From Apodospora peruviana (lineage: Eukaryota > Ascomycota > Sordariomycetes > Sordariales > Lasiosphaeriaceae): a stretch of DNA of 64,000 nt. Under the pieces are notes generated by a model. It saw only the letters and a list, made by a program, of their open reading frames with translations, was not told the origin of the DNA and searched no databases. The DNA lies in the NCBI GenBank assembly GCA_033439685.1, contig JAUEDM010000005.1, forward strand, positions 62,001 through 126,000, read 5' to 3'. Shown piece by piece: positions 33,195 to 45,471 of the stretch (its first letter is position 1; every line of letters starts with the position of its first letter). The translations under genes and the position numbers were made by a program.

Positions 33195-35358
33195 ATGGCC
33201 GACGCAAACAATCTCATAATCAATGCCGCCAACGTCACTGTCAATGGCACCGGTAGCGACAGCGGCAGCGGCGGCAACGACAACAACGATGTGCTCAACT
33301 GGGTCGCCCTGGTGGTGTCGCTGGTAGCACTCTTGGGCACCGTCGCCCAGGTTCTCCAGCAATACTATGCATCCGCTGCCGGCTACTCCAACTGCGGCGA
33401 AAGCGTCATGGGCGAATGGCATAAGAGCAAGAGTCGGAAATTCAGGCTGACCGAGTTGCGCTTCGAGGTGCAGTTCGAGGCACCTGTTATTTTCGTCTGC
33501 CCTCCGTCCAACACCAAGGGCCCGGTCAAAAACGAGCCGATTCATTTCATCAGAGGCACAAAAGAAAGTCTTGCAAACACGCGAGCGCTACTCCCCCAAG
33601 ACGAAGAAAAGCATCGCCTGGAGGCCCTCAAGGAAAATCAGGTACACACGGCCGACAATGAGAGGGCGACATGGGTCACATTGCTCTCCCAGCTCCAGTA
33701 TATGGAGAAGCAGAGTGCCGATTGGCAGGATCAGCAGCTCAAAAACAACGGGCCTCGGAATCCATTGCCATCGTTAGCCCAATTTGAGGACCATAGCTTG
33801 GCCATCGCCGTGCAGTCCAAGAAGCGGAGCTGGGACACAATGCCTCTCGAGGTCAGGAAACCGTACGCGACCACGGCCATGTGCCATCTGCTCGAAATCG
33901 CCGCCATGATGGGCATATACTGGAAGGAGTTTGACAGGTCAAAGGACAAGTATCGCGCCGAAGGAAACGGATACATGCTCACGGGGGAACAAGCCCGCGA
34001 TCTCGGCCTCATGTTCACTTTCCGCATCTCGGGCAAGAGCCATTTCGAGGAGAACAGGGTGATTCCGGTGGACGAGGTCAAGGAGCTTTGCTGTGGATAT
34101 GCCTCCACCATTTTCAAGGAGACCAAGGACAACCGTCGAGTCGAGTTCCCTAACGAAGAGTCCAAGGACCTTGGTCTGCTCCAGCTTGGCAGCATGGCCG
34201 AGATTGCCGAGACCATGGTGCTGATGGAGTGCAACACCAACACGGCCAACTACTTCCGTCAGGACGGCCACAAACACACCCACCTCTTCCCAGGTATGCA
34301 TGCCCTCAGCTCCCTCTGTCCCATGCATGCTCTTGTCTTAACACACTGACAATGGCGCCACAGTACCGTTCGAGCTTCTCGGCATGCTGGGCAAGACCCT
34401 GCACATCCGTAACAGCTGCTACCGCATGCTGCCTAACCCGACACCGTGCCAGTGGGACAAGAACTTTTTCAACCTCCGGAAGCTGGTCAAGGAATACGCA
34501 AACACGATTCAAGAGGATGAAGCTTTACCCCAGATCCCGCAGATCAGAGCATTGGAAGATCTCGCGTTGGGTGTGGTCTCGGCGATAAAAAGAGACAAGA
34601 ACTTGAAAATCCCGGGGTACTCGATGCATCTCCTGAACACGCTGCATGATGCCCTCGACAAATGCGACGAGTACTTGCGATTCGACAGATGCGACGACGA
34701 GAAGGCGAAGGCGGACAGGCGGGACCTTGTACAGATGGTCCTGCGCGAACACTTCCAGGAAATTTTAAAAATGATCAATGATCCCGAAGATGACAAGGTC
34801 ATGTCTAATCCCGCTCAGCGGGTAGGCGAGGATTCCGACCCAGAAAAACGAAGAGCCCGACAGTTTCACGAGCTCAGCGCAGCCAACCCCGAGGAGCGAC
34901 AGGTAAAGTTTATGGACATTTACTTCTATACCGTGCTGGATCAGGTTCGAGATCGTGCAGTGCAGTCCTTGATCCGGAGACAATCATCAACGCGGTATGC
35001 GCCATCAACGCACGAGCGCGAGTCGTCGGTCGACAGCGCCAAGTCTGCTACCATGAAGGCAGCTTCGGCGCCGTCGACGCCCACTCTGACCGCAGTCCGC
35101 CCGGCCTCCCCGCGGGCGCCGCTGAGAACATACGACAGTACTCACTCGGCGCCGCTGTTGCAGCTTCCGCACGACGGCTCGAAACCCCTATTTCCTGACG
35201 AAATCGACACCGAGCTGGGCCAGGAAGCGGCGGCTATCTGGTGCACGCTGGTCTTCAGAATGCTGTGCTGGCTGCTCCTGCACGATTTCCATAAGAAGGA
35301 TGTGCAGATTCCCAAGAGCGAGCTTCTGGGGAGCCGGTTGCCGGTTTACATTGCCTGA
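33195..35358 (+). CDS. Modin-like fungal protein
   Basis: Two exons (33195-34293, 34364-35358; intron 70 nt) encode 697 residues. One hydrophobic segment near the N-terminus (LNWVALVVSLVALLGTVAQVL, about 33-53) is followed by the conserved YSNCGESVMGEWHKSKSRKF and LRFEVQFEAPVIFVCPP. Long helical parts and a disordered Ser/Pro/Ala-rich region (about 585-640) precede a hydrophobic C-terminal block. From memory this resembles fungal proteins annotated 'modin', named after a Podospora modifier of heterokaryon-incompatibility phenotypes. The resemblance was recalled, not searched. The Pro-rich part could offer SH3-binding sites. It is probably membrane-anchored. The neighbour downstream is another hydrophobic-segment protein in the same direction. 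Confidence 0.7.
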
Positions 35359-36862
35359 GCGAGACCTCTACCTGCCGACAGATTGATATTGCGACATTTA
35401 CACCAAGCACACCGGGATCTGGCGTTCAAGGGTCGTGCTCGCATTTCACGCAATTGCACCCAAACAAGACAAAAATGGCATATCTAACGACATTCATGAC
35501 ATGTTTCTTGGTTTATGTACGATACCCTTGCTGGGTTCAACCCTTTCTTTGGTTTCTGTTCCAATCTTTTTTTTTTTTTTTTTCAGCATCGGATTCGATA
35601 CTTGGAGTACATATAGAAGTCACTTAAGCATTCTTGGATAGGCATAATAATACGCAATGTTTCACCTTTTTGCAAATGAGAGATGGGGTCCAGCTATTCC
35701 TGCTGAGCTGAGTGCAGGTGGTTTGCCACTTGAGCACCCTACACAAGCAACGGTGACCATTGGGACCGGACAGCAGTGGCTAGCAACACAGCACTGGCTA
35801 GCAACCCAATGAACTTGAATTTCACCTAACAATTTATCTGGCAAACTGGTTTGGTCAGGTTCAACGTGCAGAGAACAGCTTGGACAGTACAGATCTCGTC
35901 GATGGCAGTCAGATCGCGAGACTGGCAGCTGGGCATTGATGAGATAGCGCCTGAAGTGGAGCCCAGTGAGGTGTCAACTGGCCATCAAGGTGAGATTTGA
36001 TGACTTGGCACATCGTGGCCCCGCCCTCCAGTGGCCCGGCCAGCCCTTTGGGTGCTTTTCAGGTGGAACTTGCCCTGGAAGTGAGGAGAACCTTGATGAT
36101 CTGCTCGGATCATCGACTTCAACTTGTCGCCAGTTCAAGTTGATTTCTTTTCAAGACTGAACTGAACATCCTCACTTCCTCAAGGTTTCCGTTCCATTTT
36201 CTTGCTTTTTCGCTGGTTTGCGGCCATTATAGGCCATTGGCTCCCTCCCGCTTTCCGATCACGCTGGGGCAGGCAAAGGCCGCGCACGTCCGGGCCTGGA
36301 CAGGTGGGCAAGGTGCGGGGCACTAGCGAATTGCGGTGTAGAGACACTGGAGACCTCGCTGTGAAATCGGATGCAGTCCCGCGGGGCGTGGCCCTGCAAC
36401 AATCTATTGCATGGCATCGCATATGGATTGTGACTTCTGCAAGGAAGCCCGACGACAAAGTTGTCCAATCAAGTTGACCAGCGCCGTTGTGCATTGAAAA
36501 ACGGGCGCAGGTTGGCAGCTGGGTTGAAACATTTCTTGGATTTGTGTGTCCTTTATGTGAGGCATGTTCGTCCCATGGTGGCGGTTTAATGCTCGACTCT
36601 TCAACCTGGAACTCTTCAAGAGCCCATGCGACGCACAAGTTGAACTTCACTTGAATTTGAAGTTCTTTTGAATCCATTTGGCGAGGAAGGAACAGTGAAC
36701 CGAAAATTCACTCGAGCAACTCTGAGCCCTGGGCATGGAAAGCGCTGTCCCGATTGGGCTACTTTAAGGTTTCCCAACCCCGCGATCCCCGCCACTCGAC
36801 CGACTTACACTCGACAACCCGATCGTCGCACGACTGCGGTCGGAACGAACGAGCAAGTCACG
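35359..36862. other. Non-coding stretch with TTCAAGTT-type words
   Basis: No gene is visible. Between about 36110 and 36670 several short words of the TTCAAGTT / AACTTGAA kind recur on both strands, just upstream of the next gene. They could be binding sites or chance. A T-rich tract lies at 35567-35583, after the modin-like gene. Confidence 0.45.
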
Positions 36863-38702
36863 ATGCCTGCTACCGAGATAATCACCATCATCAACAACTC
36901 GGGCAAGATAATAAGCACGGTAAGCGCCCACGTGCACAGGAACTGCTTATCCACACCCCTCACGGTCTCCGCCATCCGATCTCTGGACATGTGCTAACTG
37001 ACAGCGTTTGCGACAGGGCAAACACCTCGTGAGCATCTTCAAAGACGCACAGGCGACCTACAAGGAAAAGAAGCAGGCCGTAAAAATAGAGCGTGCAGCA
37101 GCGCGTGCCCCTGGCATCCAGCGAGCAAAGACATTCGACGTGACCCCGCGCGGCATCACCGACGGATACGGCGACGACGATAACGACCATGTCCACAACC
37201 GCCGCGCCATTCGCGACATCGGCTCCGGTCGCCGACGATCGCAAGACGACGAACGTTCCCATGCCTCGTCGCGTCATACCCACCGCTCCTCGAAACGAAC
37301 ACACCGCCATCGCTCCCCGGGCGGTGCTAGCCGTGCCGGCACCCTCCTGACCGAAGACAACCTAAAGGCGCTTACCGAAGTGTCGGCCACATCCCCGTCG
37401 AAAGCAGCATATCGGTCTCCGTACGCCGAGACGGCGCCCCGGGACATGCAGATGTCCCGACCGACACTGGCGCACGCCGCAACCATGCCGATACCGCAGC
37501 CTGTTCCGCTGCCCACGCCAACCCCGAGCCAGAGGCGGAATCCGTTGCCAACTTCGAGGTCGGAAACATCGCTGAACAAGAAAAAGTCGATTGATATGCA
37601 TCTAGCGTATGGGAACATTCCGCCTGATCTTGCAAGTCGTCATGATCTTGACCCAAAGCATGACGACGAAGCAGAAGATCCGCAAGAAGCCGAGGCTGTG
37701 ACTCTGATTGATAGGATTGAGAGCCTTTTGGAAGACGCGCACTGCGTGCACCACACAGCCAGTTCGATGATCGGCAAGCTGCAGGAGAAACCTGAAGCTG
37801 CTGCCGCTGTGGCCTTGACCTTGGCCGAGCTCAGTGCGCTGCTGGGTAAGATGAGCCCTGCCTTTTTGGGGTTCATCAAGGGTGGTAGTCCAGCCATCTT
37901 CGCGCTGCTTGCGAGTCCGCAGTTTTTGATCGGGACGAGTATCGCGGTTGGCGTGACGGTCGTCATGTTTGGCGGGTGGAAGATTGTCAAGCGGATCCAG
38001 GCTGCTAATGCCGCGAAAGCAATGGAGAAGCCGTTTGAGATGAACACCATGCCGACTCCGGATCAAGGGCCTGCGGCACCCGCGCCGACGGTTGTGCCCA
38101 GTGCGGTTAGTTACGACGAGGCGCTTGTGCTTGAGGAGGAGTTGAGTACCATCGAGAGCTGGCGAAGGGGCATCGCGCCGTTTGGGGAGGACGAGGCGGC
38201 TGATGTTGAGCTTATGAGTCGCGAGGCGGAACGCGCTCTGAGGCGGAAACACTATGATGATGATGATGGGGAGAATGATGATCTTGTTGATCCGGATGAT
38301 TCCATCTCCCGTGTTGGGTTGAAGAGCAGGCGGCACCGCTCGAGCCGGTCGCATCATGGTGGGAGTAGTAGTGGTGGTCATCGGAGTAGCAGGAGACACC
38401 ACGACGACATGGAGATCCCGGAGAGGAAGAGCAGCAAGAGCTATAACAAGGATGGCGGCAGGACCGAGGTGGCTGAGAGCGTGCGGAGTCACCGGAGTCA
38501 TCGCAGCTCGAAGTCTACCAGGTCGAGAGCGACTGTCAAGACCATTGAGGAGAGGAAGGATGAAGAGGAGGATGGAGAGGATGGTGAGACTATGGATGTG
38601 GTGTTGAGGCCCAAGAAGAATAACATGCTCAAGCAGCTGTTTAAGAAGAAGAAGGATAAGGATGACAAGGAGCACAGGACTGCTGTTTCGGTTTTGGTTT
38701 GA
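36863..38702 (+). CDS. Charged protein with central hydrophobic segment
   Basis: A 19-codon first exon (36863-36919) is spliced over a 97-nt intron to a long second exon (37017-38702), giving 580 residues. The start MPATEIITIINNSGKIISTG leads into a Lys-rich helix. A disordered Arg/His/Ser-rich region (about 70-220) follows, then a helical region and one or two hydrophobic segments (AFLGFIKGGSPAIFALL and FLIGTSIAVGVTVVMFGGWK, about 300-345). The tail is basic and acidic, with RHRSSRSHHGG-type runs and a KKKKDK end. I do not recognise a named family. It looks like a fungal-specific membrane-attached protein. Both splice sites are consensus, and without the first exon no good ATG opens the frame. 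Confidence 0.75.
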
Positions 38703-39440
38703 GTTTGGAGTGGTGCGGGTGTGGGTTGGTTACGGTGTCAGGTGTTTTGCGTTTTTATATATATCTGGCTCAGTCACCACTCATGTTTTGGTGTTGATGA
38801 ATTTATGATTGGATGTAATGTCGCGAAGAAATATATATAAACTATTGGGTCTCAGGCACTTGCTGGTGTCCGGATGTGGTAAATAACATGGCATCGGAGG
38901 AGAAGCTGTTCAAGTTGTCGATGTTGACGTGCCCTCGTCAATCAAAGCATTACAACCTTGTCTGCATTCAATAACCAAGCCCCCCGTTGCTCTATAAGAA
39001 TGGGTTGTTAAGAATGGACTGTTTCCGAAGCTTGCAAAAAGTGTTGCGAAATGGCTTGTTGACATTGTTTCCAAATCCGGCGATGCGAATAGGGGTTCGA
39101 GCAACAAAGAATGTACCGCACAACGACTCCTTCCACCTCAATTATCACGCAAATATTGCTCCGCTGTATCAGGCTGTGAACATCCAAGAGACAGTACTAC
39201 CTTTCCGCAAGGATTGAATTCGCTAAACATTTTCATGCTGGTTGAACATGTCCTCACACCGCCAACTGCTTGGCTTTCCCGTCAGCATTGATCACAACTC
39301 ACGAACATTCCACCGACCAGAATGCCACATCGGCACTGCCTTGATCATTGTAGTCCTGACAAAGCCGTTAATAGGCAGGAAAACACCATGTTACATCACA
39401 TGCGTCCTTTGAACTTAACGGTCTCCATATTCAGGAAGAA
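38703..39440. other. Non-coding stretch
   Basis: This is the 3' flank of the preceding gene, including an AT-rich TATATATAT patch near 38756 that may serve 3'-end formation. I see nothing else to report. Confidence 0.5.
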
Positions 39441-40375
39441 AACGGGAAGGGGTGTTGAACACACAAAACTCATGCTGACCTGCTTCTTCCCAGCCACGTC
39501 GGCAATACCCAAAATATCAATTGGATTATTTCGGGTGCCGTATTTGACCACAGCCATTTTCGCAACAGGCTCAGCTTTGAGATGGTTCCAGCGTGAGTGA
39601 GTCTTTGAACTCGTCCATGATGGCGATCAGGTCCGTGACCGAGAGTTAGGACCCTGGTCCGATAGGTAACCAACCCCTGAACCTGTCCAGACCGCCCTGG
39701 ATGGACTGCACCGTCCATCAATCTCTTCTGTCTGGCCGCCTTGTCGATGTTGGGGAACAGATCTGTTTCTTCGTAGTGATAATGTGGCGTGACGCAGTCG
39801 ACCGCCCAGGCCAGACAGTAGCCAACGAAGTGGATTTTTTCGGTCCGGCTATGGATTCCGAGGCGCTTGTTGGAAGATGGTTGTTGTTGAAGCCGCGCAT
39901 GAAGGCGTTGTCAATGGCTAAGGGCCATCCATGTGGGAGGCTTTAATCATCACGAAGGGATCGTCCTAGATGTGTTAGTCTTGTTCAATTATTGTGGCCA
40001 AAGGAACGCGCGTACACTGACAATGCATATTTGGGCGTGGGGATCAATGCCAACGGCGTGTCTGCATACATAAGGGGTACGCGGGTTGACATGTTGCGTG
40101 ATGTAATCCAGCTCTCCAGTGGCTAACTCGAAGTCAACCAATGAAAGTCCTCGCTGCGGAATATTGATCTCCAGCTGGCGCCACAGGAAGGTGAAAGCTG
40201 CCGAAAATTGACTTTGGCACATGATTGTTGAGTACCTAGGTAAGCACTTAATCTCCTGTTGCTCTTCGCCCTGCATGGGTACGAACGCGATTAGCAAAAT
40301 GATGACAAGAGTGGGATTAGAAGTCACGCCTTGGAAGACATCCAGTATCAAGTTCTTTATAAAGGCAGTCGTCAC
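39441..40375 (-). pseudogene. Broken hemerythrin-like (HHE) gene
   Basis: The minus strand carries hemerythrin-type pieces in shifted frames. DDPFVMIKASHMDGP and AIDNAFMRGFNNNHLP (about 39960-39870) come first. FVGYCLAWAVDCVTPHYHYE and ETDLFPNIDKAARQ (about 39840-39730) hold the metal-ligand His/Glu pattern H.HYEET. GGLDRFRGWLP and IAIMDEFKDSLT come next, and VKYGTRNNPIDILGIADVAG is the last. A possible N-terminal part reaches to 40375. At least three frame changes and an in-frame stop after MDGP prevent translation. Intact fungal relatives are 200-260 residues and bind a di-iron centre. Confidence 0.6.
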
Positions 40376-40668
40376 CCGCCTTGCCTATATAACACCTCCA
40401 CTACTGGATAAATTCCCCTTTTCCTAACGCCTTATAGATAAACTGCTCAGTCCAGACTCAGTCCTCTTCTTCTCCTGAAAGACAACATCAATCTCCAACT
40501 ATCCCGTAAGATCAAAATAAACGCTGAATCCATATATATGCTCGCAGATTATATGTCCCCGAAAACTCGGTAAAGTATCACTGTTACCTCAGACCACAAA
40601 TATCCATTGTCCACCAAAGAAGGTCACGGTATCAATAATATCTCGAGAGATCCTCCTCATCCCCTTCC

Positions 40669-42069
40669 TCATTCATTCCTATGATACTTCCTCCCCTTCC
40701 TCCCCTCACGCCCTCTGTTCATACCACCATCACGATGATCATCCCTCTCAACCCCAACAGTCCCAAATTTAGGCATCTCAACCTCCAACCCCAGCTCAGC
40801 AAGCGAATACTCGTCCGTAAAATCGCGTGGGCTCCGCTTAACAAACCCGCGACTGCGCTGCCTGGCCCAGAAAAAGCCAGGAATGCTCAGCGCAAAGCCC
40901 CCGATCTGCCCGCCCTCAAACTCGATGACGATATCAGCCTCGTCGCCAGTCCACTTTGCTCTAACAGCCGTCTTGGTGTGCGTGCGCGTGTTGCCCGGGT
41001 CGACGGCTGGAGGCCAATCGCTCGCGCCGTGGGGGCGGGCGTAGTTGATACTATATGACTGGAGGTCAAGGTAGTGAATCATTGTTTCCTCTCTGCGTGG
41101 TGACGATCGGTTTGCGCCGCACCCGCCTACTATGACTATTTCCCCCCTCACGTTAGTATATAGAGGTATAGTTTGGGAGATAAGGTACGTACTGATAAAC
41201 TCCTCCACGCCGGTACTGATATACGTCGCGGTGTGTCCATAGACAGGCGGGAATCTTCCTTCAGAATACCCATAGATCTTGATGTTTTCTTCCTGCGGCT
41301 GCGGCGGAAACAGCGGCTCATCTCTCACACAACCGTTTTGATGTTCAGATGGGTTGATAACAATCACATCGTTATACGTCACCCCATGCATGTCTCTATG
41401 GCAATCATAATGTCGGCCTCCAATCAAGATGATCCTGCCATCAGCCAACTTTGTGCGTGTCTGTCCAAACCGCACGGGACACCAGAGATCACTTCTCGTT
41501 GCCAACTCCCGTTCATCTGCCTCGCTGAATATGAGGTCAAGCGATTCCGCTACACTGAGGAGCCTGCAGCGGTTGGGTGGACCCATATATCGTGTCGTCA
41601 GAAAGTCAATGACGGCTTTGCGGCGGAAGGGGTTATCGATCGGTGTCGGGTTCATGAATTTCTCTCTTGGGTTTGTGGTGGGAGTGCGGAAGAACTGGAA
41701 CCTGGCCGTCATGTTCATGTATGCAGCTAGTTGGTGCGGTTCAGCGACCGGAGTGTCGTCACTCGACGGGATGAGCATTGGCGAAAAAACCATCTCAGCC
41801 ATCTTATTCTTGGGCGACGGCGGCGACGACAGCGGCGACAGTGACGGTGCCAGCGACAGTTGCGACGACGACCGTGACTTGTTCCAGTCTATGGAGTTAA
41901 AGGTGGCGGCAGTTGCGGAGGGGTCCTCTTGCGCTTTGGTTTGTGAGCTGCGACGACGGGGGCGGAAGCTAAAATAGCGAAAGCGAAAACTAGACTTATT
42001 AGCTGACGGTTGTCGGGATGGTCTAGGTCTAAAGTGCAAGAGTTTGAAACCCAAGAAAATGAGAGCCAT
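40669..42069 (-). CDS. Kelch-like repeat protein
   Basis: The frame is open for the whole span (466 codons). A consensus intron, 41136-41192, lies inside it, and removing it gives 447 residues and joins EEFI to IIVGGCG, a proper kelch blade edge. Kelch-type blocks include GRIILIGGRHYDCHRD..NDVIVINP and RFPPVYGHTATYISTG. A region with Asp/Pro-rich tracts separates them from a basic N-terminus (about residues 1-85) that is not clearly a signal peptide. Kelch propellers usually serve protein binding. The C-terminal 40 residues are charged. The start is uncertain because another frame upstream holds a hydrophobic leader that might be spliced in. Confidence 0.65.
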   Translation of the reverse strand: MALIFLGFKLLHFRPRPSRQPSANKSSFRFRYFSFRPRRRSSQTKAQEDPSATAATFNSIDWNKSRSSSQLSLAPSLSPLSSPPSPKNKMAEMVFSPMLIPSSDDTPVAEPHQLAAYMNMTARFQFFRTPTTNPREKFMNPTPIDNPFRRKAVIDFLTTRYMGPPNRCRLLSVAESLDLIFSEADERELATRSDLWCPVRFGQTRTKLADGRIILIGGRHYDCHRDMHGVTYNDVIVINPSEHQNGCVRDEPLFPPQPQEENIKIYGYSEGRFPPVYGHTATYISTGVEEFISTYLISQTIPLYTNVRGEIVIVGGCGANRSSPRREETMIHYLDLQSYSINYARPHGASDWPPAVDPGNTRTHTKTAVRAKWTGDEADIVIEFEGGQIGGFALSIPGFFWARQRSRGFVKRSPRDFTDEYSLAELGLEVEMPKFGTVGVERDDHRDGGMNRGREGRKGRKYHRNE

Positions 42070-42180
42070 GTGCCGGTCATTGCAATAATGGAGCCGAAAT
42101 TAAAAAAAAGCACACACGAGTTTGTGGTTGGCTGGCAGGCCGAAAGACAATAGGAAGAAGGAAAGAATGGTTTTTAAAAA

Positions 42181-42197
42181 GGGGGGGGGGGGGGGGG
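42181..42197. repeat. G17 homopolymer
   Basis: A run of 17 G lies between the GMC oxidoreductase 3' end and the kelch-like gene. It is one of several long C/G mononucleotide tracts in intergenic DNA of this window. Confidence 0.85.
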
Positions 42198-42331
42198 TTG
42201 AAGGGTTGGCATGCATTCAATGCCATTGTGCGTGTGTGTGTCAAGACGCAAACATGAGATGAGATTGATTCATATCAAACAGCATGTGAATTTGCAAACC
42301 TATCATCTCACCAACATCAGAAAATATATGA

Positions 42332-44420
42332 TCACTTCTGTTTCCTCTCCGCCCAGTCCCTCTTGATGAAATCCGCACACCGCTCAGCAACCATGATGGT
42401 CGGCGCCATGGTATGCGCACTAGGAATAAGAGGAAACACACTCGCGTCCGCTATCCTCAGATTCTGAAAGCCGTGCACCTTAAGCCGCTGGTCCACCACG
42501 CCTGTCTTATCGTCCAGCGCCATGCGGCACGTGGAACTAAAGTGCAAAGCACTAATACACACCCGCTTCGCATATTCATCAATCTCTTCGTCCGACACGG
42601 TGCGCCAGTTGATTTTCTCAACCTGCTTCTGCAGCTTCTTTGTGATGGCGTCCTGTTCCGGTTTGCTCTTCTCTCCTGCGAACCGACTGCTGCCTGGGAT
42701 GGGAACAATCTTCTCATCCCCAACATCAGGCTGTTTATTCCAGTCCCTCCAGTCCCTGTTCTTGACGGAGATGACCGAGTCCAGATACTCGAGATCGATG
42801 CCAGGAGAAAACGTCATAGGCGACGGATGCGGGTATTCCGTCTTGGAGAATTCTTCGGCCAGACGCATCGCGAACCGCGTAGCCTTGCGCATGGGGACAA
42901 AATCCCGCTCGTCGGTCAACATGGGATAATGGACGCGCGGGTGCACCTGGGGATCGGTTGACACAAGCTCGACCCTGCCCCTCGAAAACGGCTGCACCGA
43001 GGTCGCGTACCAGCTGAAGAGGCTCTTGCCGGGGACGGGTTCGTTGAACGTGTTGATGGGGATGATCATGATTTCGATGTCTGGGATGTTTCGAGGGAGG
43101 GACGCGTCCATCGTGTCGTTGCCAGCTTCGTCTCGTGTCTTCACTGACATTGTCTGGTCGTCGACGGCGCCGCTGCGAACGAAGACGCTTCTTGGCGTCG
43201 AGGTTTCGGCGAACGGTCCCTTGCCTGTAAAAAGATAGACGACGAATAGCCAGAGGGCTGTGAGCGCGTTTTCGAGGAAATGAAGCGTGTGATTCCGCGG
43301 TAGCTCCATCATGACCGGAACGGAGGTATGATCTGACAGGTTCTTGCCAACAGCGGGCAGTTCTTTGACAACTGAAATCCCGAGGGGCTCGATCTGATCG
43401 CGCGGACCGATTCCACTTTTGCTGTATGTCAGTTACTGCGACGATCTCAGAACATGACAGAAAACATACCTCAACATAAGCAGCTGCGGCGTACAGATAG
43501 TCCCGCTGCAAACAATAACCTCCCTCCTTGCCTGGACGGTATACCACTCACGCATCTTCCCCACCGCACCAGCAACCGGTCGAATCTGCACCCCTTTCAC
43601 CTGAGACGAACCTTGGTCCACCAACAGCTTCGACGCAACAACCCTCGTGCAAACCGACAAATGCGCCCGTCTCTCATTGGCAATCCGCCCATTCAACCAA
43701 GCGCGATACGAAGAAAGCCGCCACCCCTTTGAGTCAATAGTCTGACACAGCTGCACACAGCCCTGCGCGCTGGCGGTGGGATCATTCCCATCCCCGATAA
43801 ACGGGCACCCCACAGCCTGCGCAGCTTTATCAACAAACGGAATACACGGCAGCACCGACATGGGCGGCCGATTCTCGATCCGTCCTTCGTGACCACGATG
43901 TTTTGCGAGGGGATGTCCAACGCAGTTTTCGGATTTCCGAAAATACGGCTCAACCTTATCCCACGACCACTCGCTCAATCCAAAGTCTGCTGCCCACTGG
44001 TTGTATCCCCCCGGAACGCCACGAGTAAGAAGCTGGCCGTTGATGCGACTTGCTCCGCCGACGGCTTCGGCAGTCCACAGCTGTGCTCTGCGGCCGCGGA
44101 ACTGAGGGATCGGTTCCGATAACCGTTGGACGGATTGAAGAAAGGGAAAGCGGAAGTTCTGCGACATTAATGGGTTGCGAGAGAGAAAGTTGTCGTTTAC
44201 TGCGCCTTTTTCAAGCACGAGGACGGAAACGGAGGGGTCCTCTGAGAGGCGGTGTGCGAGGACGCAGCCGGATGTGCCACCTGAATCACCATTAGAACAA
44301 CTGTAGATGATAAAAAGGGGGAAGGGATGATGGCTAACCTCCCACGATGATGTAGTCAAACGTCTTGCCATCGACGTCGGCGGCCGATAGCTCGGGATAT
44401 GAGTCAGTCAACGGCCACAT
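42332..44420 (-). CDS. GMC oxidoreductase, choline-dehydrogenase type
   Basis: Three exons (44339-44420, 43470-44280, 42332-43415; introns 58 and 54 nt) encode 658 residues. The FAD-binding fingerprint FDYIIVGGGTSGCVLAHRLS spans the first splice junction. The GMC signature region reads LWTAEAVGGASRINGQLLTRGVPGGYNQW, and signature 2, SGIGP, follows the second junction. Near the C-terminus HFSSTCRM and SAHTMAPTIMVAERCADFI carry the conserved catalytic His and its partner. There is no signal peptide, so it is probably intracellular. It should oxidise an alcohol substrate with FAD. The substrate is unknown and no metabolic cluster surrounds it. Confidence 0.92.
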
Positions 44421-45471
44421 TGTGAGTTGATTTGGTTTGTCGCTCAAAATGATCAGCAACCTCGATTGAGTGACAGTGCCCGACGAGCAGATGGAGTTGA
44501 AATAACTTTGACCGTCTTATGTAATTGGTGAAACTGAAAGCTTTCGAAGAGGTTGGGAGCATTGGCGTAGATAAAGTGAACATGCATCTCACGCCAAAGA
44601 AAAGGTGAGAAAGGAATCAGAACCTTGAGCTGACTGCATGCCATTTTCACGTGTTCAGTGAGACGTCACGCTGCAAAACCCCTGCAATGCGGCTTCTTAT
44701 CGCTGGTTGGGCGGCCGCCGCTATCCAGTGGCTCCAGACCGACGAGTCGGGGAAACTCCTCGATGCAGACATCAGCAATGTCTGAATCATGGATGCCACT
44801 TCTTACCACTTGGCCCTTGACTGTATACGGGTACAGGCTCTCTCCTTGGCGTCCAGCCCTACATCGATTGTTGTCCTTGGTGGAGCAAGCGTGAAATGGC
44901 TTCATATCCCGGACGACCAACCACCTTCTTGGCTCTGACAACCCGCCAAGACCACATCGACATCAGATGGGCTGTCATAGGGATAGTTGTGTTGCAAATT
45001 CAATATATGGAGTCGCTTTCTACGAACTATTAAAGTATCTCCAGAAAATTATATATATACTCTGAGAATAGAACGAGGATCCCGACAGCCGTGCCCTGGT
45101 CCGTCTGTGTTGACGTTACCAGCCCCTGATGCCACCATACTGGTAGCGAGCGACTGTAGACGAAAGGGTAAACAGGTCGACAGATAAGACAGCAAGAACC
45201 ACGACAAGTCGAACCAAGCAACAAAGCGCGCGCCAAACAAAGAAAAACATTTATACCGACCGACCCATTTTCACCATTCCACCAAAACAAATGCACACTT
45301 TTCTCAGCGGGTATGCCCTGCACGCCAGTGTGCAATAACAGATAAACTCCGTTCCTTGCGGACCCGAACCAAATAACAACAATTTTGCATCAAGAAGAAC
45401 ACACAAAGCAAACGAGCGCTGTACTTGGAAAGAACAATCATATGTCAGATTGGATGGTCCACGAGTGACAC
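44421..45471. other. Non-coding stretch
   Basis: This 1-kb gap lies between the GMC oxidoreductase start and the GH16 stop codon. The short frames on both strands show no domain content. Confidence 0.5.

Noticed and set aside
37602..38675. 357-codon minus-strand frame over the 36863 gene
   Set aside because: Low-complexity Ile/Leu/Thr/Pro runs mirror the acidic and His/Ser-rich plus-strand coding sequence.
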